Below, piece by piece: positions 43,282 through 51,317 of a stretch of 64,000 nucleotides of DNA. The notes below the pieces were generated by a model that worked only from the letters and a program-made list of their open reading frames with translations, searched no databases and had not been told where the DNA came from. The DNA lies in contig NZ_RAHT01000002.1 of assembly GCF_004798935.1 (NCBI RefSeq), forward strand, positions 434,001 through 498,000. Reading direction: 5' to 3'. Made by a program: the position numbers and the translations under genes. Positions within the stretch are counted from its first letter, which is position 1; each line of letters begins with the position of its first letter. This DNA comes from Ningiella ruwaisensis (GTDB lineage: Bacteria > Pseudomonadota > Gammaproteobacteria > Enterobacterales > Alteromonadaceae).

Positions 43282-44637
43282 CTATAGTTCGTCACCGTAG
43301 GCGTGTAGGCGGTTGTACAAGGTTTTGGTGCTTATCCCCAACATTTCAGCAGCCATCGTCTTGTTATTATCTACCTTCGACAAGGTCGCATAAATAAGCT
43401 CTTTTTCAAGCTCTTCAATCGTCCTGCCTGGCGTAATTCCCCCTACACTCTGAGTTTTGTTAGAGAATGGGGAATCAAACTGCATGGGCAGGTCGATTTT
43501 TTTACCGCCTGGCTCACTCATAATAAATGCACGGTGTATGGCGTGTCGAAGCTCACGAACGTTGCCTGGCCAATCGTGAGAATGCAGTTGGTCAAGCTGT
43601 TTTTGGGTAAACGCAAATTTTTCGCCATGCTCTTTATTTAACTGGGCTAAAAAGGCATTTGCCAAGAGGGGAATATCTTCTTTTCGCTCTCGCAAACTTG
43701 GAATTTCGATGGGAAACACGGCAAGTCTAAAGTAAATATCCTCGCGTAGCACATTATCTGCCGCAATTTGTTCAAGAGTACGATTAGTCGCGCTTATCAC
43801 ACGCAGACTTATGGGAAATTCCTGCGTGCCGCCCACTCGTGACACTTTTTTTGTCTCAAGCACTCTAAGTAAATTTGGCTGCATGTCCATCGGCATTTCG
43901 GTAACTTCATCTAAAAACAAAGTCCCCTTGTTTGCACGCTCAAATACCCCCGGTTTTTGCCCCACCGCGCCGGTAAAAGCGCCTCTTTCATGACCAAAAA
44001 GTTCGCTACCAATCAACTCTTTTGAAAAACCGCCACAATTCGTGGCGATAAGGTCTCCGGCGGGCTTGGCAGCATTGTGAATCGCTTGTGCAACTAGTTC
44101 TTTCCCAACGCCACTTTCTCCCATTAGCATGACATTGGCATCGCTTCGTGCAACTCGTTCAATCATTTTGTAAAGCGCCTGCATGGGTGCTGATTCACCA
44201 ATCAGGCAGTCAAAATGTAGGGTTGAGACCTTGGGTTCATCACTCGATGCTTGAGTCATTTCAGCCGCAGCTTTGTTGCTTTGGCTGCGCTTATTGCTCA
44301 AAACTGCTTCTATGTCTTCGCGCTGAATAGGCTTCATCAGATAATTGACTGAGGGGCCTGCAATGTGCGCAATGGCAGACTTGATTTCAGGATTGCCGGT
44401 TATAAATGTCACTTTTGGCATCTTACGCTTTTGCTGAACATACTCGAAAATATGCAGTCCGCTACCATCAGGAAGCATAAAATCAATTAACAGATGGTCA
44501 AACTCGTTTAAATCTAACCACTCTTTTGCGTCTTTAACTGAATCTGAGATAGACACATGGTGCCCAAGGTGCTCGATGATATTGCTAAGTATTTCGGTAA
44601 ACTCTGTGTCATCATCAATTAAAAGAATAGACTTCAA
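43282..44637 (-). CDS. NtrC-class sigma-54-dependent response regulator
   Basis: 451 residues. Receiver (1-120, phospho-aspartate 52 in LLIDFMLPDG, lysine in YLMKPIQ), AAA+ domain (about 145-385: Walker A GESGVGKE, the sigma-54 contact loop GAFTGA, Walker B GTLFLDEVTEMP, arginine finger region YFRLAVFPI) and a Fis-type helix-turn-helix at the end (NNKTMAAEMLGISTKTLYNRL). It activates sigma-54 RNA polymerase when phosphorylated. First gene of the signalling operon. A sigma-54 promoter candidate points away from it in the divergent gap, making it the prime candidate regulator of the local promoters. Confidence 0.95.
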   Translation of the reverse strand: MKSILLIDDDTEFTEILSNIIEHLGHHVSISDSVKDAKEWLDLNEFDHLLIDFMLPDGSGLHIFEYVQQKRKMPKVTFITGNPEIKSAIAHIAGPSVNYLMKPIQREDIEAVLSNKRSQSNKAAAEMTQASSDEPKVSTLHFDCLIGESAPMQALYKMIERVARSDANVMLMGESGVGKELVAQAIHNAAKPAGDLIATNCGGFSKELIGSELFGHERGAFTGAVGQKPGVFERANKGTLFLDEVTEMPMDMQPNLLRVLETKKVSRVGGTQEFPISLRVISATNRTLEQIAADNVLREDIYFRLAVFPIEIPSLRERKEDIPLLANAFLAQLNKEHGEKFAFTQKQLDQLHSHDWPGNVRELRHAIHRAFIMSEPGGKKIDLPMQFDSPFSNKTQSVGGITPGRTIEELEKELIYATLSKVDNNKTMAAEMLGISTKTLYNRLHAYGDEL

Positions 44638-44731
44638 ATTAATTTCCTTATTTTAACTATATTTCAATTATTCAGTGGATAAGTTTAGTCTATAAAACAG
44701 TCGCTTGCCTTGCCTTTTAGACACAGACTAG

Positions 44732-44749
44732 TGTAAAGCTTACATGAAC
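44732..44749. promoter_or_regulatory. Putative activator site in the divergent gap
   Basis: TGTAAAGCTTACATGAAC. The first 13 letters are a palindrome (TGTA-N5-TACA). About 93 bp upstream of the sigma-54 -12 element at 44831. Related sequences lie at 28881 and 36333 before two other sigma-54 candidates. Confidence 0.5.
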
Positions 44750-44817
44750 TTGTGACCGCTCATAACTTTTATATGATTAAGACTATACTTTTCAAGTGCT
44801 TAAAATTCAGAAAGCGT

Positions 44818-44833
44818 TGGTGCGTTACTTGCT
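44818..44833 (+). promoter_or_regulatory. Sigma-54 promoter candidate beside the activator gene
   Basis: TGGTGCGTTACTTGCT: GG-N10-GC, TGG and CG at -24, TTGCT at -12. It drives the small membrane protein and DUF2177 genes, 91 bp before the first ATG, and lies in the gap shared with the divergent activator gene. Confidence 0.7.
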
Positions 44834-44924
44834 AAATTTACATGGTTCTTCACTTCAAATCCTGATTTTTCTTCTCTTTTGAACGAAAAAGCGCGTTTGA
44901 ACAAATAAAGCAGGAGTAATGAAA

Positions 44925-45104
44925 ATGAAATTTGGCATTGGATTGATTTTATTGGTAGCCATCGTTGCTGCCGCGTTGGCGCTGTTAGGTCTCTTGGATA
45001 GTGGGCCCATTGTGGTTGCTATTGCAGCGTTTGGACTAATCATGATTTTGGCTATTGCAGTTACTGCCGTGTACGGTGCGTCTCGCAATAAAACAAAGCA
45101 TTAA
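44925..45104 (+). CDS. Small two-helix membrane protein, unknown
   Basis: 59 residues from ATG 44925, with AGGAG 8 bp upstream; an ATG at 44919 is too close to that site. Two hydrophobic helices (GIGLILLVAIVAAALALLG and VVAIAAFGLIMILAIAVTAV) joined by LLDSGP, then a short basic tail. Family not recognised. First gene behind the sigma-54 candidate, 23 bp before the DUF2177 gene. Confidence 0.7.
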   Translation: MKFGIGLILLVAIVAAALALLGLLDSGPIVVAIAAFGLIMILAIAVTAVYGASRNKTKH

Positions 45105-45127
45105 ACAAATTTTAATAAGGAAGATTT

Positions 45128-45571
45128 ATGCAAATAAAGCTAATTGGCATTGCCTATTTAAGTATTCTTGGTTGTTATTTAATTGCCGACTTTATATGGC
45201 TTGGCTTTGTTGCGCGAAGCGACTACAACTCTAGCATGGGCCATCTTATGCGAGATAGTTTCCCTATGTGGCCATGGATTGCGTTTTATCTGATTTATAG
45301 TGCGTGCATTTTACGCTTGGTACTGTTCAATGGAAGTAAACGAACATTTGCCAGGGTCACTGTTAACGCTTTATTTCTAGGGCTTGCTGCCTACGGTGCT
45401 TACAATTTGACTAATTACGCATTACTTAGGGAATGGCCGCTAAGCATCACTTTTACAGATTGGATTTGGGGTACAAGCTTAACCACGGTATCTGCATGGG
45501 CAGGTTATTTAGCTTTATCTATTGCGTCTCGTAAATTGGCAGATAAAGCGGGAGACAAAGCTTCTGCGTAA
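45128..45571 (+). CDS. DUF2177 membrane protein
   Basis: 147 residues with four membrane helices. ADFIWLGFVARSDYNSSMGHLM and YGAYNLTNYALLREWPLSITFTDWIWGTSL are the DUF2177 signature segments. Function unknown. The 3' end overlaps the convergent DUF2254 gene by 67 bp, and its terminator lies at 45596-45633, inside that gene. Cotranscribed with the small protein from the sigma-54 candidate. Confidence 0.88.
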   Translation: MQIKLIGIAYLSILGCYLIADFIWLGFVARSDYNSSMGHLMRDSFPMWPWIAFYLIYSACILRLVLFNGSKRTFARVTVNALFLGLAAYGAYNLTNYALLREWPLSITFTDWIWGTSLTTVSAWAGYLALSIASRKLADKAGDKASA

Positions 45572-46950
45572 ACACGCATTTGATCAATCCGACTCAAAAA
45601 GCTTTCATATTCTAATTGTGAAAGCTTTTTTTTATCAAAACGTTTTAGCACTGCAATCCCCTGTTTAATAACTGCATCAGCATTTTGATGCGAGAGACTT
45701 TGATTTTCTTTTAGTGTAAAAAGCAGAGCAAGAAGCGCATTAAACCCATCTAGTAAGGCAATTTGCACAGAATTATGGTCAAGGCTTTGCTGGCGAATTT
45801 GGTTGAATGCGCAGCCTAACATTCCGTCAAATGTGGGCTGACGCGTAATAACTCTGAGGGCGTCCCTATCATCGGTAAGCAATCCTCTAGCGATTTGCTT
45901 ATCAACAATCAAACTAAAATTTTCGGTAAGCGCGTGGACACAATGGATTGCGGTATGAGGGTCATTAATCCCAGGGGATAGCGCTCGCAAGGCGAGCTCA
46001 ACCAGCTGGTTAATTGCAAATTCAGGATCTTGAAGTGAGGTGCGAGCACTACCAAAAATGAAGCAATTTTCTACCTCTTCTTGTGTGACATCAATACTGC
46101 GATTCTCATCTTTACCCACCAAAACCTCTAGAAGTGCACTTTGCTGAATAACATGATGACCAGCTCGCACCGATAATTTAAATACGCAGGCATGCTTTGC
46201 CGCCAAAATACACAAACCTTCGTAATTAATCGCCTGCACATACGCACATTCTGTGCTGTGAATGACTTGTTTGCAGTGTAAGTCCTGATCGTCAACCAGT
46301 GTACTGCCTAAAAATAACTTGTCTTCAAACTGTTGAATAAAGGCGTTTATATCGCTCTTCAATGAATCTGAGGTTCGTCTAATTACGGTGTCGGCCTGGA
46401 TGGAAATCGCGATATGATGAAAAAAGTAAATGAGGGTAAACACACTGAAAAGCGCTAAAATCAAGGCGATGGATACACTGATACCTGGAAGAAAACTTGC
46501 GCTAGGGTCGGTTCTCACCCCCCGTAGAATAATTAGACAATAAACAAAGGTAGCGGTAAAAACGCCAAGCACAAATTGATTTCTTCTGTCTTTGATGAAG
46601 TTTGCAAGCAGACGAGGCCCGAACTGTTGAGAGGCGGTAGTCAATACGACAAGTGTGATAGAAAACGCAATACTGGTAATAGTAATGACGGCTGTGGCTA
46701 TTACTTCTAATAAACCTTTTGCTGACGTTGGCTCCAGGTTATTTATCCATGCAGAAAGTGGATAGTCTTTATCTATAAAATAATTATCAAGCTCGAGGCT
46801 TGCCAGCGCTAGCGCCGCACAAAATAAAATCGACAAAGTTGGAATAAACCAAAAACTTTGTCGTAGCGCCAGAAGCTGGCGTAATACATATATTATGAAT
46901 GTAGAAAGCGCAAACCCGGAATTGGATTTGCGCCACGAATGCGTATTCAT
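45505..46950 (-). CDS. DUF2254 membrane protein
   Basis: 481 residues. Four N-terminal membrane helices (about 20-165) with ITSIAFSITLVVLTTASQQFGPRLL, the family hallmark, then a long cytoplasmic domain with SPGINDPHTA near residue 330. Function unknown. The C-terminal 22 codons overlap DUF2177 tail-to-tail. It starts 3 bp after the secreted-protein gene and probably is third in an mscS-headed operon. Confidence 0.88.
   Translation of the reverse strand: MNTHSWRKSNSGFALSTFIIYVLRQLLALRQSFWFIPTLSILFCAALALASLELDNYFIDKDYPLSAWINNLEPTSAKGLLEVIATAVITITSIAFSITLVVLTTASQQFGPRLLANFIKDRRNQFVLGVFTATFVYCLIILRGVRTDPSASFLPGISVSIALILALFSVFTLIYFFHHIAISIQADTVIRRTSDSLKSDINAFIQQFEDKLFLGSTLVDDQDLHCKQVIHSTECAYVQAINYEGLCILAAKHACVFKLSVRAGHHVIQQSALLEVLVGKDENRSIDVTQEEVENCFIFGSARTSLQDPEFAINQLVELALRALSPGINDPHTAIHCVHALTENFSLIVDKQIARGLLTDDRDALRVITRQPTFDGMLGCAFNQIRQQSLDHNSVQIALLDGFNALLALLFTLKENQSLSHQNADAVIKQGIAVLKRFDKKKLSQLEYESFLSRIDQMRVYAEALSPALSANLRDAIDKAK
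45596..45633 (+). terminator. Terminator of the DUF2177 operon inside the DUF2254 gene
   Basis: The stem AAAAAGCTTTCA / TGAAAGCTTTTT with an 11-nt loop ends in eight T. It lies 25 bp past the DUF2177 stop yet within the DUF2254 coding sequence on the other strand, where it encodes a lysine-rich stretch. Confidence 0.85.
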
Positions 46951-46953
46951 TCA

Positions 46954-47325
46954 TTATTCGTCTTTTATGAGATCCATTGATGCTCGATTTTTTACAGTCG
47001 CATTTGCGTCACCGGTTAATTGCTCATAAATACTAAGAATACGCTCTTCCTCCTCCGGTGTTGGATTGACAGCATATAGTTCCGTTCCATCCTCAGTATG
47101 TCTCACCTGCACTGGATAAGCCAAATCAGCAATGACTAAATCTAAACGCGCCGTAGGTTCAGCCACTTCAAACATTTCTGACTTATCTTTGCCCTCAAGA
47201 AGCGTTTTATCGCTCGTTTGCTCAGTGACTTGCGCTACTGCGCCAAATGCGGTTGAAAGCGCAAAGCCTGCGACAACAAATGGAATCGCAACCTGTTTTA
47301 CTTGTTTCTTAATTAAATTATTCAT
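46954..47325 (-). CDS. Small exported protein, unknown function
   Basis: 123 residues from ATG 47325, which has AAAGGAG at good distance; a much longer frame back to 47502 lies in the mscS gene antisense-free region and is not needed. Signal peptide with hydrophobic core FVVAGFALSTAFGAVAQ. The acidic mature part ends in EEERILSIYEQLTGDANA. No family recognised. Between mscS (37 bp) and DUF2254 (3 bp). Confidence 0.6.
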   Translation of the reverse strand: MNNLIKKQVKQVAIPFVVAGFALSTAFGAVAQVTEQTSDKTLLEGKDKSEMFEVAEPTARLDLVIADLAYPVQVRHTEDGTELYAVNPTPEEEERILSIYEQLTGDANATVKNRASMDLIKDE

Positions 47326-47362
47326 CATTTCTCCTTTACTCATATTAAACAGCTTACGCGAG

Positions 47363-48367
47363 TTAATCGTTTTGACCGTTTGAACTGCTTTCAGTATTGT
47401 CCTTTGATCCGCTTTCGCCACTAGTTGACGCTTGTTTACCCGAACCTTTGCTTGATTCTTCGCTAAGCATCGCCTTAAGTTTTTCTCCGCCTTTGATGCC
47501 AAAATCCAAGGTGCGAATGGGAAAGGGTATTAGGATATCGTTTTCAGCCAATACTTTATGCACAGTAGCAACGCCTCTATGCCTTGCCTCGACAAACCCT
47601 GTATCACCTGGGAAATCAATCCAAAACCATACTAATAAGTTTACGCAACTGTCTGCAAAACCTTCTGCGTAAACGTTTAAGTCATCTTTTCTTATTATCC
47701 AATCTTCTTGCTTCAATCGCTCAACAATGACTTCTCGTGCTTTATCCACATCATCTGCATAGGAAATTCCGACCTTTACCTCAACACGACGATATCCCTC
47801 ATGAGAGTAGTTGGTAACGATATTCCTGAATAAAATTTTATTTGGAATAATTTCCATCTGTCCGGAATAGGTTTCAACCAAGGTGTTGCGCAAGTTAATC
47901 GCTTTCACTACTCCAAACACGTCTTTAGCTTCAATCACATCGCCAATTTGAAAAGGCTTGCGAATTCCCATTGCAATTCCCGCAATAAGATTTTCTGTCA
48001 TATCCTGGAAGGCAAATCCGATTGCCAAACCTATGATGCCTGCACCAGCAAGTAGTGAGGTGACTGTCCCTGTTAATCCCAGAAATTCAAGCGCAATAAA
48101 AATACCCGCCGTGAAGACAATGACTTTAAAAATGGCGGCAAGCAAATCAGCAATTTGCTTAGATTCAAACATTTTATGCAGCACGTTCGACATTATTCGA
48201 CCGGCAATCCTTGCAAGAATGGCAAACACAATCGCTATTAATAGCGCCACCACCATATTCGGTAGGTGTTTGATCCCCATCTCAACCCATGAGTCTACTT
48301 TTTCATAGATCAGCGTCCAAAAATTGTTGACTGCATCAAACTCCAAATCTTTGTCCTCTATTTCCAA
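47363..48367 (-). CDS. MscS-family mechanosensitive channel
   Basis: Inner-membrane tension-gated channel that releases solutes on osmotic downshift. 334 residues. Three helices, the pore helix being GTVTSLLAGAGIIGLAIGFAFQD with the typical Gly/Ala packing, then the beta domain (PFQIGDVIEAKDVFGVVKAINLRNT; IIPNKILFRNIVTNYS) and a cytoplasmic alpha/beta domain. The last 35 residues are a Ser/Gly/Lys-rich tail of low complexity, absent from E. coli MscS (286 residues). Heads the run mscS - exported protein - DUF2254. Confidence 0.93.
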   Translation of the reverse strand: MEIEDKDLEFDAVNNFWTLIYEKVDSWVEMGIKHLPNMVVALLIAIVFAILARIAGRIMSNVLHKMFESKQIADLLAAIFKVIVFTAGIFIALEFLGLTGTVTSLLAGAGIIGLAIGFAFQDMTENLIAGIAMGIRKPFQIGDVIEAKDVFGVVKAINLRNTLVETYSGQMEIIPNKILFRNIVTNYSHEGYRRVEVKVGISYADDVDKAREVIVERLKQEDWIIRKDDLNVYAEGFADSCVNLLVWFWIDFPGDTGFVEARHRGVATVHKVLAENDILIPFPIRTLDFGIKGGEKLKAMLSEESSKGSGKQASTSGESGSKDNTESSSNGQND

Positions 48368-48419
48368 CTGCGCCTGTTACTACAAATCAAAATCACAATT
48401 AAGTGTGATTAGTAAAACC

Positions 48420-48554
48420 TTATGAATCAGCCGCGTCTTGCACCTCTTCACCCGCATTTTCGATATCTTCACCTGCACCTTCAATGGTCGCGCAGCCACC
48501 TAAAATCATTAATACACAAAGTGCGCTCAGTAATTTTTGTAATTTGCTAGACAT
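48420..48554 (-). CDS. Entericidin-like small lipoprotein
   Basis: 44 residues. A lipobox ends ILGGC (Cys21), then ATIEGAGEDIENAGEEVQDAA, the entericidin A/B pattern (GxGxDI..AG..I). Outer-membrane lipoprotein linked in E. coli to stationary-phase bacteriolysis control; the role here is not known. Located 52 bp before mscS. Its ribosome site (GGAAACACC) is mediocre. Confidence 0.85.
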   Translation of the reverse strand: MSSKLQKLLSALCVLMILGGCATIEGAGEDIENAGEEVQDAADS

Positions 48555-48588
48555 GGTGTTTCCTTAAATTTTAATGTTTGTTAATAAG

Positions 48589-48617
48589 AAAACTCGAGCA
48601 AGTAATGCCCGAGTTTT
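48589..48617 (-). terminator. Terminator after small lipoprotein gene
   Basis: The stem AAAACTCG / CGAGTTTT is extended by GC pairs around one mismatch, flanked by A/T runs. Lies just after the stop of the gene at 48623 on the minus strand. Confidence 0.75.
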
Positions 48618-48622
48618 ATCAG

Positions 48623-48820
48623 TTAGCAGTCTTCATCTTTCGCGTCGACATTTTCTTTTACATCTTCGCAAGCATCTTCAACGGCGTTACCCGCATCGGT
48701 TACTGCTTCGTCAATTGCTTCTCCTGCCTCTTCTGCATCGTTGTCTGCACAAGCTGCAAGCGTAAAAGCCATTAAAGCAACACTTAAAAAGACGCCAAAT
48801 TTTTTCAGTATGATTTTCAT
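48623..48820 (-). CDS. Small acidic lipoprotein
   Basis: 65 residues. Signal with TLAAC lipobox (Cys24), then an acidic helix rich in Ala/Glu/Asp (AEEAGEAIDEAVTDAGNAVEDA) like a longer relative of entericidins, ending with two more cysteines (ACED; DEDC). Function unknown. Directly follows DUF1328 (25 bp) and is probably cotranscribed from the sigma-54 candidate at 49061. Confidence 0.78.
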   Translation of the reverse strand: MKIILKKFGVFLSVALMAFTLAACADNDAEEAGEAIDEAVTDAGNAVEDACEDVKENVDAKDEDC

Positions 48821-48845
48821 TAACCCTCCCTATCTTCCTGTGTTT

Positions 48846-49022
48846 CTATGCTTTGGGTTTTTTACCGCGTAATGCATTCGCCACTAGCGAGAGCACTAGA
48901 AGTACTAAAAATACAAAGAACAGAATTTGTGCGATTCCTGATGCAGCACCCGCAATTCCACCAAAACCGAATACAGCTGCGATTATTGCAATAATAAAAA
49001 ATGTAATTGCCCAACCTAACAT
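48846..49022 (-). CDS. DUF1328 small membrane protein (YtjA-like)
   Basis: 58 residues, too short for ordinary filters. Reads [20 protein letters not shown], then [18 protein letters not shown], the DUF1328/YtjA signature (GW...I.A...GFGGIAG.A...A..LF), ending in a basic tail RGKKPKA. Two membrane helices. GAGGAGAAAG lies upstream of the ATG at 49022. Function unknown; members are induced by envelope and general stress in several proteobacteria. A sigma-54 candidate ends 39 bp upstream. Confidence 0.93.
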   Translation of the reverse strand: MLGWAITFFIIAIIAAVFGFGGIAGAASGIAQILFFVFLVLLVLSLVANALRGKKPKA

Positions 49023-49060
49023 AGTCTTTCTCCTCTTTATTAAACTTACGTAATAATAAA

Positions 49061-49076
49061 TGCGAGACTTGTACCA
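49061..49076 (-). promoter_or_regulatory. Sigma-54 promoter candidate for DUF1328-lipoprotein
   Basis: Minus strand TGGTACAAGTCTCGCA: GG-N10-GC, TGG at -24 and TCGCA at -12 (one change from TTGCA). Ends 39 bp before the ATG at 49022. Confidence 0.55.
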
Positions 49077-49231
49077 ATATTTAAACCATTGATTTTAATG
49101 GTGTTTTTATATTTTGAAGGGAATATCAGAGGTTTTATTAGAAGAAATTACATAAGCTCAGGTAGAACTTACTTAGGTATAACTAAAGTGAATGAATGAC
49201 TGATTTGAAAATAATTGGTAAATCTGCAGGC

Positions 49232-49258
49232 AAAAAAAATGCGGTTAGCAAACCGCAT
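49232..49258 (-). terminator. Terminator of lipoprotein gene
   Basis: On the minus strand ATGCGGTT pairs with AACCGCAT over a 4-nt loop and is followed by eight T. Lies 20 bp after the stop at 49278. Confidence 0.85.
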
Positions 49259-49277
49259 CTTTGAAAAAGTTATGATT

Positions 49278-49859
49278 CTACTTGGTGTAAATTTCTGTTG
49301 CGCCCTCAAGTTTTGAGCGCATTTCGGCTTCGTTGCTTACAAAGGTATATTGATTATTCCAATCGCCTTGAGGCTTCTCGCCAATAATAAAGTGTTTTAC
49401 ATCCAAATCAGGTGCGTTTAGTACCAAACGGTCAGAAACTCTTACCGTATTTCCATCAATCGGCTGTCCGGTTGAACTTAAACTTGAAATAACCATTAGT
49501 CTTCGGTCTTTTGCAAATACTCGCTCAATGTTCAGCTCGTGCATGCTATCTTTTACTTCAGCCTCTACGATGATAGTACGCTCCATTCGCTCACTGTCAT
49601 CATCGGGCATATTTACATCAACATAGGGTACGTCTACTTCTGTTTCTTCCATGGCAATCACCACCTCAGGAACCATGACCGTTTCCGTTTTAGTGCCGAC
49701 ATCGACATTCGCCCAATCCACCTCATAGTTAGGTAGCTCCCCAGCATCTGCACTAACATCAACATCTACTTCCGGCATTTCTCCAGATTGCGTTTTTTCT
49801 ACATCACAGCCTGAAAGTGCAATTGCCGCCATTGCAATAGTAAGTAATTTATATTTCAT
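49278..49859 (-). CDS. Lipoprotein, unknown function
   Basis: 193 residues from ATG 49859, which has GAGGG upstream; an in-frame extension to 50003 runs through the likely promoter. A lipobox ends ALSGC (Cys18). The mature part has a strongly acidic, Val-rich stretch (DVDVSADAGELPNYEVDWANVDVG) and ends with a compact domain (RLMVISSLSSTGQ; WNNQYTFVSNEAEMRSKL). No family recognised. A sigma-54 candidate lies 81 bp upstream. Confidence 0.72.
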   Translation of the reverse strand: MKYKLLTIAMAAIALSGCDVEKTQSGEMPEVDVDVSADAGELPNYEVDWANVDVGTKTETVMVPEVVIAMEETEVDVPYVDVNMPDDDSERMERTIIVEAEVKDSMHELNIERVFAKDRRLMVISSLSSTGQPIDGNTVRVSDRLVLNAPDLDVKHFIIGEKPQGDWNNQYTFVSNEAEMRSKLEGATEIYTK

Positions 49860-49939
49860 GTGTAGTCCCTCATCTGTTTCGTCTAATGTAAATTGTCTGG
49901 ATAGCGTTCTAGCTATTCCAGTTAGGTCGACTATCTTTA

Positions 49940-49955
49940 AGCAAATAAGACACCA
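49940..49955 (-). promoter_or_regulatory. Sigma-54 promoter candidate for lipoprotein gene
   Basis: Minus strand TGGTGTCTTATTTGCT: GG-N10-GC, TGG at -24 and TTGCT at -12. 81 bp before the ATG at 49859. No TGTAAAGCTT-like motif is seen upstream. Confidence 0.6.
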
Positions 49956-50150
49956 TAAAAAATTTACAATATAATCAATACTTTGATTAGTTGTTTTGCG
50001 CAAATAAGAAATGGTTCGTAAAATTAATGCACGTTGTTTGTAAGAAGGTCACACGTTAAGGTAAATATATGACCATCTGAAAGAAGCAATATCGGCAACT
50101 GATAAGTTTGATGCGAGCAAGTACTCACAGCGAAGGGCGTCTGAATACTT

Positions 50151-51317
50151 TTATCGAATTAAATCTGATTCATTCGCCTCTATAAATTTGATCCAGTGAG
50201 GTACGACTCCCAGATTATGCAGCGTCAGTTTTATACAAACTAATAGCGGCACCGCCACCAGAACCCCTACAACGCCCCACAGCCAACCTGCCAGCAATAA
50301 CCATAGTATGATAATAAGCGGATTAACCTGCATATTTTGCCCTAAAATTGCGGGCGTAATGAATTGTGATTCCATAATATTGATCACCAAGAAGATAGCG
50401 CTTGGTAGAAATGCGTAAGGGCTCATTCCGAATTGCACGCCTCCAACGATCAATAAAATAAAGAGTCCAAAGGCAGGTCCCAAATAAGGCACAAAATTTA
50501 GAAAAGCGACTAACACGCCCCAAAGTAGCGCATCATCAACACCAAAAAATGCGAGCGCTATCGCCGTTACAATACCTAATCCTAAATTTATTAAACTTAC
50601 GGTAACGATATAGCTTGAAAGCGCCTGCTGAATTTCTTTTACCAATGCCCGGGCTTTTCGCTTGTTTTCAACTGCGGGAAACTCGTTAACAAAAACGCTG
50701 AATAATGGAGGACCAAAAATGAGCAGGAATAATATAAGAATTAAACTGGTAAATAGCTGAGCAAAGAATATGGGCGTGCCAGCCAACATTGAAACAAGCG
50801 CATTTAATCCGCCTTGCTTGATCTGCTTTTCAACAACGCCATCTTCTTCGTCAACTTCTGTCTGCTCTTCTTCACCAAACCAGCCCGAAAAAAAGCTTTC
50901 TTCTTTAGCTTGTATCTCTGCCTCGTTCTGGTGAGCGAATAAGGTTTCTATTTCTAATAGCTCTTGTTTAATTTGCATTGAAACTTTGGGCACAAGTTTA
51001 ATCCATCTTTGAATTGGCTCGGTAAGCTCTATCGACATAAGTGTAAATGGCGTCACTAATGTGGCAAGAAGCACAATCGCTGAAATGCTTCTTGGAATAT
51101 GAATGCGCTTCAAGCGTTTGACCAAGGGACTTAAGAGCAGTGAAATCAAAATCGCAAACACTAAAGGGAGAAGTAAGGACTGCGCAAAGTAGAGCGTATA
51201 AATCGCGGCAAAAGCAACCAGCACTTTCAATAGTTTGACAATAAGCTGACCTGAGGCCTTTTGGTTTTCCCCAGTATTTTCACTGTTGTCCGGTGTGTCT
51301 GTTACAGCATTATTCAT
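50151..51317 (-). CDS. AI-2E family transporter (PerM-like)
   Basis: 388 residues with about eight membrane helices. The family pattern is clear in LSSYIVTVSLINLGLGIVTAIALAFFGV and FLNFVPYLGPAFGLFILLIVG (the conserved PYLGP), then the last helices. Members were first described as autoinducer-2 exporters, but many act as antiporters or permeases of unknown substrate. An acidic insertion (residues 140-170) sits in the periplasmic loop. Stands alone. Confidence 0.88.
   Translation of the reverse strand: MNNAVTDTPDNSENTGENQKASGQLIVKLLKVLVAFAAIYTLYFAQSLLLPLVFAILISLLLSPLVKRLKRIHIPRSISAIVLLATLVTPFTLMSIELTEPIQRWIKLVPKVSMQIKQELLEIETLFAHQNEAEIQAKEESFFSGWFGEEEQTEVDEEDGVVEKQIKQGGLNALVSMLAGTPIFFAQLFTSLILILFLLIFGPPLFSVFVNEFPAVENKRKARALVKEIQQALSSYIVTVSLINLGLGIVTAIALAFFGVDDALLWGVLVAFLNFVPYLGPAFGLFILLIVGGVQFGMSPYAFLPSAIFLVINIMESQFITPAILGQNMQVNPLIIILWLLLAGWLWGVVGVLVAVPLLVCIKLTLHNLGVVPHWIKFIEANESDLIR

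Noticed and set aside
48430-48446. GG-N10-GC match upstream of mscS
   Set aside because: It is inside the entericidin-like coding sequence and the -24/-12 halves are poor.
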